Positions 1 to 8,632 of a DNA stretch of 42,020 nucleotides are shown here, piece after piece. Each line of letters begins with the position of its first letter. Within the stretch, counting starts at the first letter, position 1. A program made the translations under genes and the position numbers. Source of the stretch: Bacteroidota bacterium (GTDB lineage: Bacteria; Bacteroidota; Bacteroidia; Chitinophagales; Chitinophagaceae); the NCBI GenBank assembly GCA_026391125.1, contig JAPLEO010000086.1, positions 1 through 42,020 on the forward strand. Reading direction: 5' to 3'. The notes below the pieces were generated by a model. The model was not told where the DNA came from, ran no database searches, and saw only the letters and a program-made list of their open reading frames with translations.

Positions 1-2
1 TA

Positions 3-353
3 AAAATATATTTAGTTTATCCATTTTTATATGCGGCATTAGTGTTTTTTATTTTACTATTTGCAAAAAAGCATACAATCTGGCTATTACCTTCACTTTT
101 TGGTATATCATATATTCTTTCTGTTTATCCATCTAATTCTACATTTGGTCTTGATTTAATAATTATCATCAACTCAGGGTTCTCTGGAATATTTAATATA
201 GTCCAATTCTTAGCACAAAGAAATGGAATGAACAATATTTGGTTTGCATACCTTTTTCATATTTTAGGAATGTTTTTATATCAATTTATTATACTAAACG
301 TTTGTTTATCTATAATAAATTTTGCAAACAATAAAAGAATTTTGAATGTTTAG
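3..353 (+). CDS. C-terminal part of a polytopic membrane protein (5' end outside window)
   Basis: The frame is open to the left edge, so the true start lies upstream; a GTG at 42 is only the first internal start-like codon. The visible 116 residues are strongly hydrophobic, with about four membrane segments and few charged residues apart from short KK and NNKR loops. No catalytic motif is visible. This character, together with the very AT-rich base composition, fits the integral membrane polymerases of exopolysaccharide or O-antigen clusters, but that is inference. It ends at a TAG directly before another open frame that continues with membrane-like sequence, so the pair may be one frameshifted gene. 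Family assignment is uncertain. Confidence 0.5.
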   Translation, partial: KIYLVYPFLYAALVFFILLFAKKHTIWLLPSLFGISYILSVYPSNSTFGLDLIIIINSGFSGIFNIVQFLAQRNGMNNIWFAYLFHILGMFLYQFIILNVCLSIINFANNKRILNV

Positions 354-544
354 AATTGTATTGTACTAAAAAGTACTGTTCATTAGCATTAAGATTTAAC
401 AGTTATGAATTATTTTTTCATTGTTTGTTGTATTCTATTTTCTATAATGTTCCTACAAGTACTAACTTGACTTTGGGAATTAGATTTTTTATATTTACTT
501 CTTATATTACAGTTTTCATTTTATTGGGTAAGAAAAATAAATAA
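335..544 (+). pseudogene. Probable frameshifted continuation of the membrane protein
   Basis: This frame opens at 335, overlaps the last codons of the preceding frame, and runs to a TAA at 542-544. It has no good start codon; a TTG at 356 is the earliest candidate. The translated sequence has two hydrophobic stretches and ends in a basic GKKNK tail, as expected for the C-terminus of a polytopic membrane protein. The upstream frame ends in the same 20-base interval, so a single-base shift between 335 and 353 would join the two into one longer membrane protein. An independent small membrane protein is the alternative. The call rests on topology and adjacency, not on a recognised family. Confidence 0.4.
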
Positions 545-570
545 TTCGAAATAGGGATTTACTTCGATAA

Positions 571-858
571 CTTCAAATTATAGGAGACCACACTAAAATT
601 ATTCCACAAAAAGATCGTCGTTTATTTTGGATCGTTTCTACAATTCAATATCATAGTCCTTTTAGAAATTTTTCTGAGAATTTTTTTAGTGACTATTTTA
701 TAAAGCTATATTTATATTGGCAAAAACTGTCATATTTGCAATACATAAAATATTGCCAGTCCATCTTTATAGAAAATATTTTCAGTATGCTAATAAAATT
801 TTCTTGTAAGGATAAAAAAGGGGGTCTTGTTTATTTGAATGGCTTACAAATTGTATAA
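571..858 (+). other. Start-less open frame in decayed AT-rich DNA
   Basis: A frame of about 95 codons runs without a stop between the TAA at 568-570 and the TAA at 856-858, but it has no ATG until position 787. It is rich in aromatic residues (F, Y, W) and lysine, and I do not recognise the product. An open stretch this long is unusual in DNA this AT-rich, so it may be the remnant of a gene that lost its 5' end. Chance remains possible. The rest of 545-946 shows no other gene candidate. Confidence 0.25.
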
Positions 859-864
859 AAAGAA

Positions 865-883
865 ACGCCTCTATTAGAGGCGT
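865..883 (-). terminator. Perfect 8-bp hairpin, terminator-like on the - strand
   Basis: ACGCCTCT (865-872) and AGAGGCGT (876-883) form a perfect stem with a three-base loop. Read on the - strand the stem is followed by a T-rich run (TTTCTTTTTAT), as in an intrinsic terminator. On the + strand no T tract follows. No gene on the - strand lies upstream, so it is either a terminator left over from a rearranged neighbourhood or one that works poorly for the membrane gene to its left. Confidence 0.45.
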
Positions 884-946
884 CGAACCAAGGATACTAT
901 CATTGGTGTTGTTCTTGAATGCAAATGTATAACATAAATATTGAGA

Positions 947-1600
947 ATGGAAATAGATAATCAAAAAAAAGAAAAAGTCATAGCTTATATTGATGGGTTT
1001 AACCTTTATTTTGGCATGGTTGAGTCAGGCTTCAGACATTATAAATGGTTGAATGTGAAAAAATTAGTATTCAGTCTTTTACAACCCAATCAGGAATTAG
1101 TCGCTGTAAAATATTTTACAAGTAGGGTAAACAATGATCCTGACAAACAAAAAAGGCAATCAACTTACTTAGATGCTTTAGAAAGTATTGATATAAAGAT
1201 AATTTATGGAAACTACCAAAATGGAACTGTGGAATGCAAGCGTTGTGGTAATGTTTGGAAATCTGCAAAAGAAAAAATGACTGATGTAAATATTGCAACT
1301 AGCATTATTGTAGATGGGTTTAAAGATGAGTATGATATAGCTATGTTAATATCTGGTGACAGTGATCTCACGCCACCAATAAAATCAATTCATAGTTTAT
1401 TTAATAACAAAAGGGTGTTCGTTGCGTTTCCCCCAAAAAGACATAATAGTTCAATGGCAATTGTAGCGAAAGGGTCAATGATAATTGGTCGTAAAAAATT
1501 ACAGGACGCTCAATTTAATGATGAGGTGATAAGTAAAACGGGATATAAACTCACAATCCCTAAAGAATGGAAATTGGGTACAAAAGATATTTCCATTTAG
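947..1600 (+). CDS. NYN domain protein, LabA/DUF88-like
   Basis: This 217-residue protein has the hallmarks of the NYN (PIN-like) nuclease fold. The N-terminal strand carries Asp16 and Asn19 in the motif AYIDGFNLYFG, there is a mid-domain Asp113, and the late strand LISGDSDL holds Asp138 and Asp140. These acidic residues would bind a metal ion for RNA cleavage, as known for the family. A CxxC pair (Cys97, Cys100) precedes Asp113 and could be half of a zinc site. I chose the ATG at 947 over the TTG at 941. It appears monocistronic, between a decayed region and the OPT transporter. LabA-like proteins occur in varied contexts including RNA turnover and accessory islands; the target here is unknown. 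Confidence 0.85.
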   Translation: MEIDNQKKEKVIAYIDGFNLYFGMVESGFRHYKWLNVKKLVFSLLQPNQELVAVKYFTSRVNNDPDKQKRQSTYLDALESIDIKIIYGNYQNGTVECKRCGNVWKSAKEKMTDVNIATSIIVDGFKDEYDIAMLISGDSDLTPPIKSIHSLFNNKRVFVAFPPKRHNSSMAIVAKGSMIIGRKKLQDAQFNDEVISKTGYKLTIPKEWKLGTKDISI

Positions 1601-1736
1601 ATTAGGTCTTAAATCCTTTATTCCCTTCTTATTAGTAAACTACAATCTTGAATTTTAAAGAAATAATCTGTCCGCAACAAAACTCTGATAAGACCTCTTT
1701 AATTTTCATACTTTTAGAAGTACTTAAACTAATCTT

Positions 1737-3782
1737 ATGTCGGAACAAAAAAAAGCATTTCAACCTTTTATTGCGCCTGAAAAAAACATTCCAGAATTAA
1801 CTGTCAAATCAATTTTGGTAGGAAGTTTATTCGGGGTCATTTTTGGCGCAGCAACTGTTTACTTAGCATTGAAAGCAGGCTTAACAGTTTCAGCTTCCAT
1901 ACCCATTGCCGTAATTGCTATTACCTTGGGGAGAAAGTTTTTAAAGACAACGATACTTGAAAATAATATAATTCAAACAACAGGCTCTGCTGGTGAGAGT
2001 ATTGCTGCGGGTGTTGCTTTTACGCTACCTGGATTTTTATTTTTATCCTCTCCCGATAGCGCAGAATATTTTAATTATCTCACTATTTTAATTCTTGCAA
2101 TTGTAGGCGGACTACTCGGTACGCTTTTGATGATTCCGTTGAGAAAAGCTTTAATTGTAAACGAACACGATAACCTTCCTTATCCTGAAGGAACTGCCTG
2201 TGGTGATGTATTAAAAGCAGGTGAAAAGGGAGGCGATTTTGCAAAAACTGCTTTCTGGGGTTTGGGCGTTGCCTTTCTGTATGCCTTGCTGCAAAAGGTT
2301 TTGCACGTCATTGCTGAAACACCTTATTATGCTACACAACAAGCGAATAAATTTTTTCCTTCTGCAAAAGTGAGTGGTGAGATCACACCTGAATATATGG
2401 GTGTGGGCTATATTATTGGACCGAAGATTGGTGGCGTTTTAGTTGCTGGTGGGGTATTGAGTTGGTTAGTATTTATTCCTTTGATGTCATCACTAGTGCC
2501 ACCAGATGTGATCGCTACACAATTAGTTAAATTGGGCTACTTAGCAGATCTTACAAAAGCAGGAGGGAAGGGCTCATGGGATCCGATCACGCATCAATTT
2601 GCTGATTATTCTGCTGCAGTTTATTATGCCTTTATCCGACAGATCGGCGCTGGTACAGTTGCTGCAGGCGGTATCATCACACTGATCAAAACAATACCTA
2701 CCATTGTAAAATCAGTGAAAGGCAGTGTGGCGTCTTTGAAAGCAGAATCCGGTGAAGGTGCACCTTCTGTTTTGCGTACTGAAAAAGATTTGAGTTTGAA
2801 ATGGGTGGGTTGGGGAAGTTTGGGATTGATTGCATTAATCACGCTATTACCGCAGGTTCCGGGAGATAGTATTTTACAAAAATTATTGATCGGTGTTTTA
2901 GTAATAGTATTCGGAGCATTATTTGTAACGGTATCTTCTCGCATTGTTGGTTTAATTGGTTCTTCTAATAATCCAATTAGTGGGATGACCATTGCCACTG
3001 TAATGGGAACGAGTTTGATTTTTTTAAGTGTAGGTTGGACAGGCCAAAACTATGAACCACTGGTGTTAGTAGTTGGAGGCATGATCTGCATTGCTGCGGC
3101 CAATGCGGGAGCCACATCTCAGGATTTAAAAAGTGGCTATATCGTGGGTGCTACACCAAGAAATCAACAGATCGCATTATTTGTAGGTGCCATCGTTTCA
3201 TCTATTGTAATTGGCTTAACCGTTAAATTTCTGGATAAGCCTACTTCAGAAATGTTGAGTCAGGGAATCCACCATGCCATTGGTACAGAAAAATATCCTG
3301 CTCCACAAGCAACTTTGATGGCCACATTGATAAAAGGTATTTTGTCTCAGAACTTAGATTGGCAATATGTTTTTGCTGGCGTATTTCTTGCTATTACCAT
3401 GGAATTATGTGGTATCAAATCGCTGAGCTTCGCAGTCGGCGCTTATTTGCCACTTGCAACAACATTACCCATTTTTATTGGCGGTGCTATTAGAGGAATT
3501 GTTGAAATGAAACAGAAAAAAGAAGGAGATAGTAAAACAGCTGAAGAAGAGGAACTTGGAAAGGGTAACTTATTTGCAACAGGATTGGTGGCAGGTGGTG
3601 CGGTAGCCGGAGTGGTAATCGCATTCATTGCGGGGTCAGATAGTGGAGATAAATTTTTACGATCCATTAGTATGGAGCATTCTATGACGGAAGCTCTTTC
3701 AAAAGGAGGTTATTTTATCCTAGGAACATGCTTTTTTGCAGCCATGGGTACTATACTATATAGAGTTGCAAGGAAGAAGTAA
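1737..3782 (+). CDS. OPT family oligopeptide transporter
   Basis: This 681-residue, highly hydrophobic protein has about 14-16 membrane segments. It carries the conserved blocks of bacterial OPT transporters: the TTGSAGESIAAGVAF block (residues about 81-95), the NLPYPEGTACGDVLKAGE block (about 146-163), and late glycine-rich membrane helices. Family members are inner-membrane proton-coupled importers of small peptides or metal chelates; the substrate cannot be read from sequence. The ATG at 1737 gives the normal family length. A hydrophilic, Glu/Lys-rich loop near residues 585-605 precedes the last helices. The gene stands alone and is followed by a clear intrinsic terminator. Confidence 0.93.
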   Translation: MSEQKKAFQPFIAPEKNIPELTVKSILVGSLFGVIFGAATVYLALKAGLTVSASIPIAVIAITLGRKFLKTTILENNIIQTTGSAGESIAAGVAFTLPGFLFLSSPDSAEYFNYLTILILAIVGGLLGTLLMIPLRKALIVNEHDNLPYPEGTACGDVLKAGEKGGDFAKTAFWGLGVAFLYALLQKVLHVIAETPYYATQQANKFFPSAKVSGEITPEYMGVGYIIGPKIGGVLVAGGVLSWLVFIPLMSSLVPPDVIATQLVKLGYLADLTKAGGKGSWDPITHQFADYSAAVYYAFIRQIGAGTVAAGGIITLIKTIPTIVKSVKGSVASLKAESGEGAPSVLRTEKDLSLKWVGWGSLGLIALITLLPQVPGDSILQKLLIGVLVIVFGALFVTVSSRIVGLIGSSNNPISGMTIATVMGTSLIFLSVGWTGQNYEPLVLVVGGMICIAAANAGATSQDLKSGYIVGATPRNQQIALFVGAIVSSIVIGLTVKFLDKPTSEMLSQGIHHAIGTEKYPAPQATLMATLIKGILSQNLDWQYVFAGVFLAITMELCGIKSLSFAVGAYLPLATTLPIFIGGAIRGIVEMKQKKEGDSKTAEEEELGKGNLFATGLVAGGAVAGVVIAFIAGSDSGDKFLRSISMEHSMTEALSKGGYFILGTCFFAAMGTILYRVARKK

Positions 3783-3803
3783 TATTTAAATAATTTATAA
3801 CGC

Positions 3804-3852
3804 GACTCAATTGGTTGGTCAACAAAGGCCTCCAATTGGGTCGTTTTTGTTA
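3804..3852 (+). terminator. Intrinsic terminator after the OPT gene
   Basis: CGACTCAATTGG (3804-3815) pairs with CCAATTGGGTCG (3833-3844), giving 12 pairs with one T-G wobble. It is followed at once by TTTTTGTT. It lies 22 bases after the OPT stop codon. Confidence 0.85.
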
Positions 3853-3882
3853 AAGTAGTGCTGCGTTTTAGATGGCTCAAGT

Positions 3883-3890
3883 ATCTTTGT
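3883..3890 (+). promoter_or_regulatory. Candidate -7 element for the glycoside hydrolase gene
   Basis: TATCTTTG matches the Bacteroidota consensus TAnnTTTG and lies after the OPT terminator, about 100 bases before the chosen ATG at 3992. I see no good -33 TTTG at the expected distance, so the call rests on the -7 box and its position. Confidence 0.45.
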
Positions 3891-3991
3891 TTTGACAATA
3901 ATTCATGTGATAGTGCGTTTAATGGACTTATTCATCACAAGAATTCAAGGTAGATTGTTTGCCCCCATTGCGAGCAAAACTCTTAGCGAAA

Positions 3992-6568
3992 ATGAAAATG
4001 AAGCAAATTTTAGAGGTGATCAACTATCAAAGAATAATCGGGGGGCTTTTCATATGCGCTATATTTTTTCTTCCATTTTTTTCCGATGCCCAAAATTTGG
4101 TGAATGGAAAAATTCCAATTGATACCACACGTTGGTATCAAACCAATAATAGTCAAATTACAATGGGTCCTTTTTTTGATGGGATCTTGAATAAAAGGGT
4201 AGATTTTGGATATGGTTTGGTTTTGCAAAATTGGGATTTGATTTATCCTGTTTTACCAGGCGAGATCATTCAGTTGGAACAAATCAAAATGTATGATTGG
4301 GAAGGGGTTTTCAAAGACCAGCCTTCTACGATTTATATAATCGATGACAAGTGGCAGAAAATTCCTATCGGATCTTTTTACGGACCAAGGTATGATATAT
4401 GGACTGGGCCTTATCCAGATACACCAGACCAATACACACTCAATAAACCTATTACGAATATTAAGTACATCGTGATCAATACTTATGGTAATATGCCAAC
4501 AGAGATTGAGTTCTATGGAAATTATCAAGCCCCAACAATTGCCAATTCTACTGCGATTCCTCATACGGCATTGAAATATATGTCGGGTGTCAATGGATTT
4601 GAATGGGATTTTTTATATGGTGATGGTACTACGATAGATCAAAAATCATTAAATGCTGCAAAGGCTTTTACCGGGTTTCGACATTATCTGGATTGGGAAA
4701 AGTTAGAAACTACGGAAGGCTCCTACACTTTTAATCCAAGTTATTCTGGTAGTTGGAACTTAGATACGATGTATGCTATTTGTAAGCAAAACAATATCGA
4801 AGTCTTGGCATGTATCAAAAATATGCCTACCTGGATGCAGAATTCCTATCCGGTAAACCGTCAAAACAATGAAAATGTTCCAGTAAAATTTGGGAAAGAT
4901 TTTAATTTACCTAGTTCATATTTAGAGTTTGCAAAAATAGGATTTCAATATGCAGCTCGGTATGGTAGTAACAAAAATGTAAACCCTGCATTGCTTTCTG
5001 TGAATCCTACACCAAGGTGGACGAATGATCCTATCAATTCCATTAAGATTGGGTTGAACTTGGTTAAATATATAGAGTGCAATAACGAAACAGATAAGTG
5101 GTGGTTAGGTAATGATGCATACCAGTCTGGAAGGCAGTATGCAGCCAATTTATCAGCATTTTATGATGGACATTTGGGTACCATGGGACCTGGTGTTGGA
5201 GCAAAAAATGCAGATCCAAATATCAAAATAGTGATGGCTGGAACTGCTACAGCAACTACCGATTATATTAGAGGTATGATTGATTGGTGTGCTGAAAAAA
5301 GAGGGTACTTGCCAAATGGAAATATTAATTTATGCTGGGATGTGATCAATTATCACTTCTACTCGAATGATGCGAAATTCTCTCAAGGCGGCTTCGCATC
5401 TTATGGTGTTGCGCCAGAGTTTGCTGACTATGAAAATACCGCAAAGCAATTTATAAAAACGTCTTCTCTTTTTGCTAATACTATGCCAGTTTGGATTACA
5501 GAAACGGGCTACGATATAAATCCAAACCAGAGTGCACAATACGCACCCGCCATTGGCCCAAAATCTGCTTTAGAAACACAAGCTGATTGGGTTTTAAGAA
5601 CAGCTTTATTATCTGCAAGATCTGGGATTGCGAAAGTATTCTATTATGAAATGTATGATGATAATCCTTATGGTGGTCAGTTTGGGACTAGTGGATTAGT
5701 GAATACTTCAGACAGTTCTAGAAGACCTTCAGCAAAATTTTTATATCAGATGAATCAGAATTTTGGAGATTATGTTTTTCAAGAAAACATCAATCATAAT
5801 CCCGAGGTTGATCGATATGAATATAATAAGAAATCCATGTTTGTTATTTGGAATCCAACTCAAACGGGTGCTTCAGTTATATATAATTTAGACTATGGTA
5901 AAATGGATTCTGCAACCATTTATACTCCGAATGCTTTTGCAGATACGATGAAGGTTAATTTGATTAGAAACACGAAATCTACGTTAGCTTTAACTGCTTC
6001 TGAAACACCCATATTTGTGATTCCCCATCTACACCAAATAGACCTATTGGATTTTGGGGTTAAAACAGTTGATGGACATAAGGTTGGAATGAGTTGGAAA
6101 GTTAGTTCTGATTCATCAGTACAACAATTCTCAATCGAGAGAATGAATGAGAGCACGAAAGTGTTTACATCCATCGGAACCATTCTTCCAAATGCAGTTC
6201 GATCCGCATTACCTACCTATACTTTTGTTGATACAGCTGCAAATGATGGATTTAATCATTACCGATTAAAAACAATCGTAGGTACTTTATCTTATTTCTA
6301 TAGCAATCCCGACAAAGCATTTGTAGGTTCATTATTGAGTTACCCCAATCCTTTTACTGGAGTGATCACATTACTGGGATTAACAGCCGGAAAAACAACT
6401 ACAATAAAGGTTTTTGACCAAGTAGGGAAATTGGCAAAGCTTGCAACAACTACCGCGAATTCTTATCAGTGGGACTTAAGTAGTTTGCCAAATGGCATCT
6501 ATACTTTGATAACTGATGACGGGATCAATCAGCAGCATGTCCGTATCAATAAAATGCCCCAGCACTAA
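3992..6568 (+). CDS. Secreted glycoside hydrolase-like protein with T9SS sorting domain
   Basis: From the ATG at 3992 this is an 858-residue protein with a hydrophobic signal segment ending near FFSDAQ. After an N-terminal region that looks like a beta-sandwich (about 40-185) comes a TIM-barrel-like hydrolase domain (about 190-590). It has the two acidic sites expected of clan A enzymes: a Asn-Glu pair in ECNNETDKWW (Glu366, likely acid/base) and Glu504 in WITETGYD (likely nucleophile). The last 75-80 residues, starting at LSYPNPF and containing GLTAGKTTTIKVFDQVGK and LPNGIYTL, form a type A type IX secretion sorting domain. The product should therefore be exported across the outer membrane or held at the surface. 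Substrate and GH family are not clear. A TTG at 3959 is possible but gives a poor signal peptide. Confidence 0.8.
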   Translation: MKMKQILEVINYQRIIGGLFICAIFFLPFFSDAQNLVNGKIPIDTTRWYQTNNSQITMGPFFDGILNKRVDFGYGLVLQNWDLIYPVLPGEIIQLEQIKMYDWEGVFKDQPSTIYIIDDKWQKIPIGSFYGPRYDIWTGPYPDTPDQYTLNKPITNIKYIVINTYGNMPTEIEFYGNYQAPTIANSTAIPHTALKYMSGVNGFEWDFLYGDGTTIDQKSLNAAKAFTGFRHYLDWEKLETTEGSYTFNPSYSGSWNLDTMYAICKQNNIEVLACIKNMPTWMQNSYPVNRQNNENVPVKFGKDFNLPSSYLEFAKIGFQYAARYGSNKNVNPALLSVNPTPRWTNDPINSIKIGLNLVKYIECNNETDKWWLGNDAYQSGRQYAANLSAFYDGHLGTMGPGVGAKNADPNIKIVMAGTATATTDYIRGMIDWCAEKRGYLPNGNINLCWDVINYHFYSNDAKFSQGGFASYGVAPEFADYENTAKQFIKTSSLFANTMPVWITETGYDINPNQSAQYAPAIGPKSALETQADWVLRTALLSARSGIAKVFYYEMYDDNPYGGQFGTSGLVNTSDSSRRPSAKFLYQMNQNFGDYVFQENINHNPEVDRYEYNKKSMFVIWNPTQTGASVIYNLDYGKMDSATIYTPNAFADTMKVNLIRNTKSTLALTASETPIFVIPHLHQIDLLDFGVKTVDGHKVGMSWKVSSDSSVQQFSIERMNESTKVFTSIGTILPNAVRSALPTYTFVDTAANDGFNHYRLKTIVGTLSYFYSNPDKAFVGSLLSYPNPFTGVITLLGLTAGKTTTIKVFDQVGKLAKLATTTANSYQWDLSSLPNGIYTLITDDGINQQHVRINKMPQH

Positions 6569-6648
6569 ATAGACTGTTAAGAAAAATTGTATTTTAAGGG
6601 TGCATTAAACTTGTTCAACCTTTTTGCATCCAAATACAAAGCAAGTCT

Positions 6649-8622
6649 ATGAAACTAAAAAGAATGGCCAGGACTTTCACGGTAGGCGCAGGGCTAACCG
6701 TTTTGTTTGCTTTTACTCAGAGCAATCATACATGGGAAACTTACAGAATCAAGTTGCCCTATAAAAAAGCAGGCCTCACAGAACGTCAGGCTGCAGCTCA
6801 TTTATTGAGTCGCTTTAGTTTTGGTGCCAAACCCGGAGAAGTAGATGAAGTGATGCAAATTGGTTTAGAAAACTGGTTAGAGAATCAGTTAAAAGCCAAT
6901 CTGCCCGATTCAGAGGTAGACCGTAGGTTACAAGGCATGAACGCTTTACAACTCAGTAACGAAACCATTGCCAATACTTATTTAACGCCCGCACAGGTGG
7001 TAAGAATTGCCATCAAGAATAAGCTTATTCAAAAAGATTCTGTTTTTTCTGCAGATAAAAAAGAGTACCGCGATCAACTCAAAATGTTGATGGAGAAACA
7101 GGGGCTCAAACCTTTTATCGAATTACAAACGCAACTCATTAATCAAAAAATTATTCGCGGAGCATATAGCAACAATCAATTACAAGAAGTGATGACCGAT
7201 TTTTGGTTTAATCATTTTAATGTATCGCTCACTAAACCTCAGTGTCAGCAATTCATACTTACTTACGAGCGAGACGCCATTCGTCCCAATGTGTTTGGTG
7301 ATTTTAAAACAATATTAGTAGCAACTGCCAAACATCCTGCTATGCTGGAATATTTAGACAATTCTTCAAGTGTTAGTATGAACAATGAATTGGCAAAACG
7401 TCCTGCAAGAATACAAGCACAAAAGAGATTAGAGCAAACCATTAATGCTACCATGGCCGACACTAATAATGCAGCTGCAAAAGGTTTTGTGCAACAGGCA
7501 TTGAATGCGAAGAAGGTACAGGGCCTCAATGAAAATTATGCCCGTGAAGTAATGGAATTACATACACTTGGGGTTGATGGAGGATATACGCAGAAAGATG
7601 TAACTGAAGTAGCAAGGGTACTTACAGGATGGTCTGTAACGCCATTGTATCAAGATGGTGCAGCTAAAAAGATCATGGATAAAATTGGTGCAGAAAGAAT
7701 GGCCAAAAATGGTTTTATCACAGAAGGAGATTTCTTTTACAGGGCCGATAAACATGATGATAGTTCCAAAACTATTCTCGGAAAATATTTTGCACCCAAG
7801 GGCGGTTATGATGAAGGAATGCGTGTATTTGATATGTTGAGTAGTTTGCCCAATACTGCGAAGTTCGTGTGCAAAAAAATTGCAGTCAGATTTGTAAGCG
7901 ACCAGCCATCTGAAGAGTTATTGAAAAAAATGTCTGACACTTATTTGAAACACCACGGAAATATCAAAGAAGTTTTGTTGACCATGGTGAGCAGTGTAGA
8001 ATTTTGGAAAGAAGATGCACTAAGAGAGAAAATAAAATCACCATTTGAGTTGGCAATTAGTTCAATCAGGGCTACCAATGCAGACGTTAAAATGCCAATG
8101 CAAATTTTCAATTGGTGTAGCAGAATGGGTCAGCGATTTTACTTTTATCAGGCCCCAACCGGGTTCCCGGATCGCGGCGGATACTGGATCAATACGGGTT
8201 CTTTGCTCAATCGGATGAATTTTGGTTTAGCATTTGCAACCGGAAAAATTCCTGGAGTAAGTCTTGACCTATTGGCACTGAACCAGCATCACGAACCAGA
8301 AAGCGTAGAAGCTGCACTAAAAATATATAGTCAAATCTTATTGCCAGAAAGAAATCAGGAAGCCAATATCAAAAGATTAACAGCATTGATCAATGATAAT
8401 AAAGTTGGTGATAAAATTGTAGCTGCTGCCAATAAAACGCAACCAGCTTTACAAGAAACAGAAACCGATATGATGGGTCAACGTGCAGAGGCAAAACAAG
8501 AGAAAGCCATGTTGAGTAAGAAAAACAGACCTATTAACACTCCTACATTGGCTGGCAATAATACAACAGTGGCGAATGTTACTGGCGTAATCATTGGATC
8601 ACCTGAATTTCAAAGAAAATAA
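6649..8622 (+). CDS. DUF1800 family protein, exported
   Basis: This 657-residue protein begins with a basic, hydrophobic signal segment (MKLKRMARTF, then a hydrophobic core to about residue 25). The DUF1800 family is recognised by the early block LTERQAAAHLLSRFSFGAKP (about 42-61), MTDFWFNHFNV in the middle, YAREVMELHTLGVDGGYTQ near 295-313 with VARVLTGW just after, and the late GFPDRGGYWINTGSLLNRMN. The function of the family is not established. Its stop is 10 bases before the start of a DUF1501 gene. This pairing is widespread in bacteria, which suggests that both products act on the same exported substrate or complex. A low-complexity, Gln/Glu/Lys-rich stretch precedes the C-terminus. Confidence 0.9.
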   Translation: MKLKRMARTFTVGAGLTVLFAFTQSNHTWETYRIKLPYKKAGLTERQAAAHLLSRFSFGAKPGEVDEVMQIGLENWLENQLKANLPDSEVDRRLQGMNALQLSNETIANTYLTPAQVVRIAIKNKLIQKDSVFSADKKEYRDQLKMLMEKQGLKPFIELQTQLINQKIIRGAYSNNQLQEVMTDFWFNHFNVSLTKPQCQQFILTYERDAIRPNVFGDFKTILVATAKHPAMLEYLDNSSSVSMNNELAKRPARIQAQKRLEQTINATMADTNNAAAKGFVQQALNAKKVQGLNENYAREVMELHTLGVDGGYTQKDVTEVARVLTGWSVTPLYQDGAAKKIMDKIGAERMAKNGFITEGDFFYRADKHDDSSKTILGKYFAPKGGYDEGMRVFDMLSSLPNTAKFVCKKIAVRFVSDQPSEELLKKMSDTYLKHHGNIKEVLLTMVSSVEFWKEDALREKIKSPFELAISSIRATNADVKMPMQIFNWCSRMGQRFYFYQAPTGFPDRGGYWINTGSLLNRMNFGLAFATGKIPGVSLDLLALNQHHEPESVEAALKIYSQILLPERNQEANIKRLTALINDNKVGDKIVAAANKTQPALQETETDMMGQRAEAKQEKAMLSKKNRPINTPTLAGNNTTVANVTGVIIGSPEFQRK

Positions 8623-8632
8623 AAATATTAGT

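Noticed and set aside
1604..1696. AGGTCTTA and TAAGACCT as a terminator between the NYN and OPT genes
   Set aside because: The 8-bp arms are 77 bases apart, which is too long a loop for an intrinsic terminator.
2624..2998. Open frame of 124 codons on the - strand
   Set aside because: It lies inside the OPT transporter gene, in antisense, and has no family-like sequence.
3892..4122. Open frame of 76 codons at the start of the glycoside hydrolase region
   Set aside because: It is out of frame with the signal peptide and hydrolase and has no domain; the 3992 frame explains the region.
4121..4139. GATACCA/TGGTATC inverted repeat as an operator
   Set aside because: It lies inside the coding region near the N-terminus of the hydrolase and has no partner copy.
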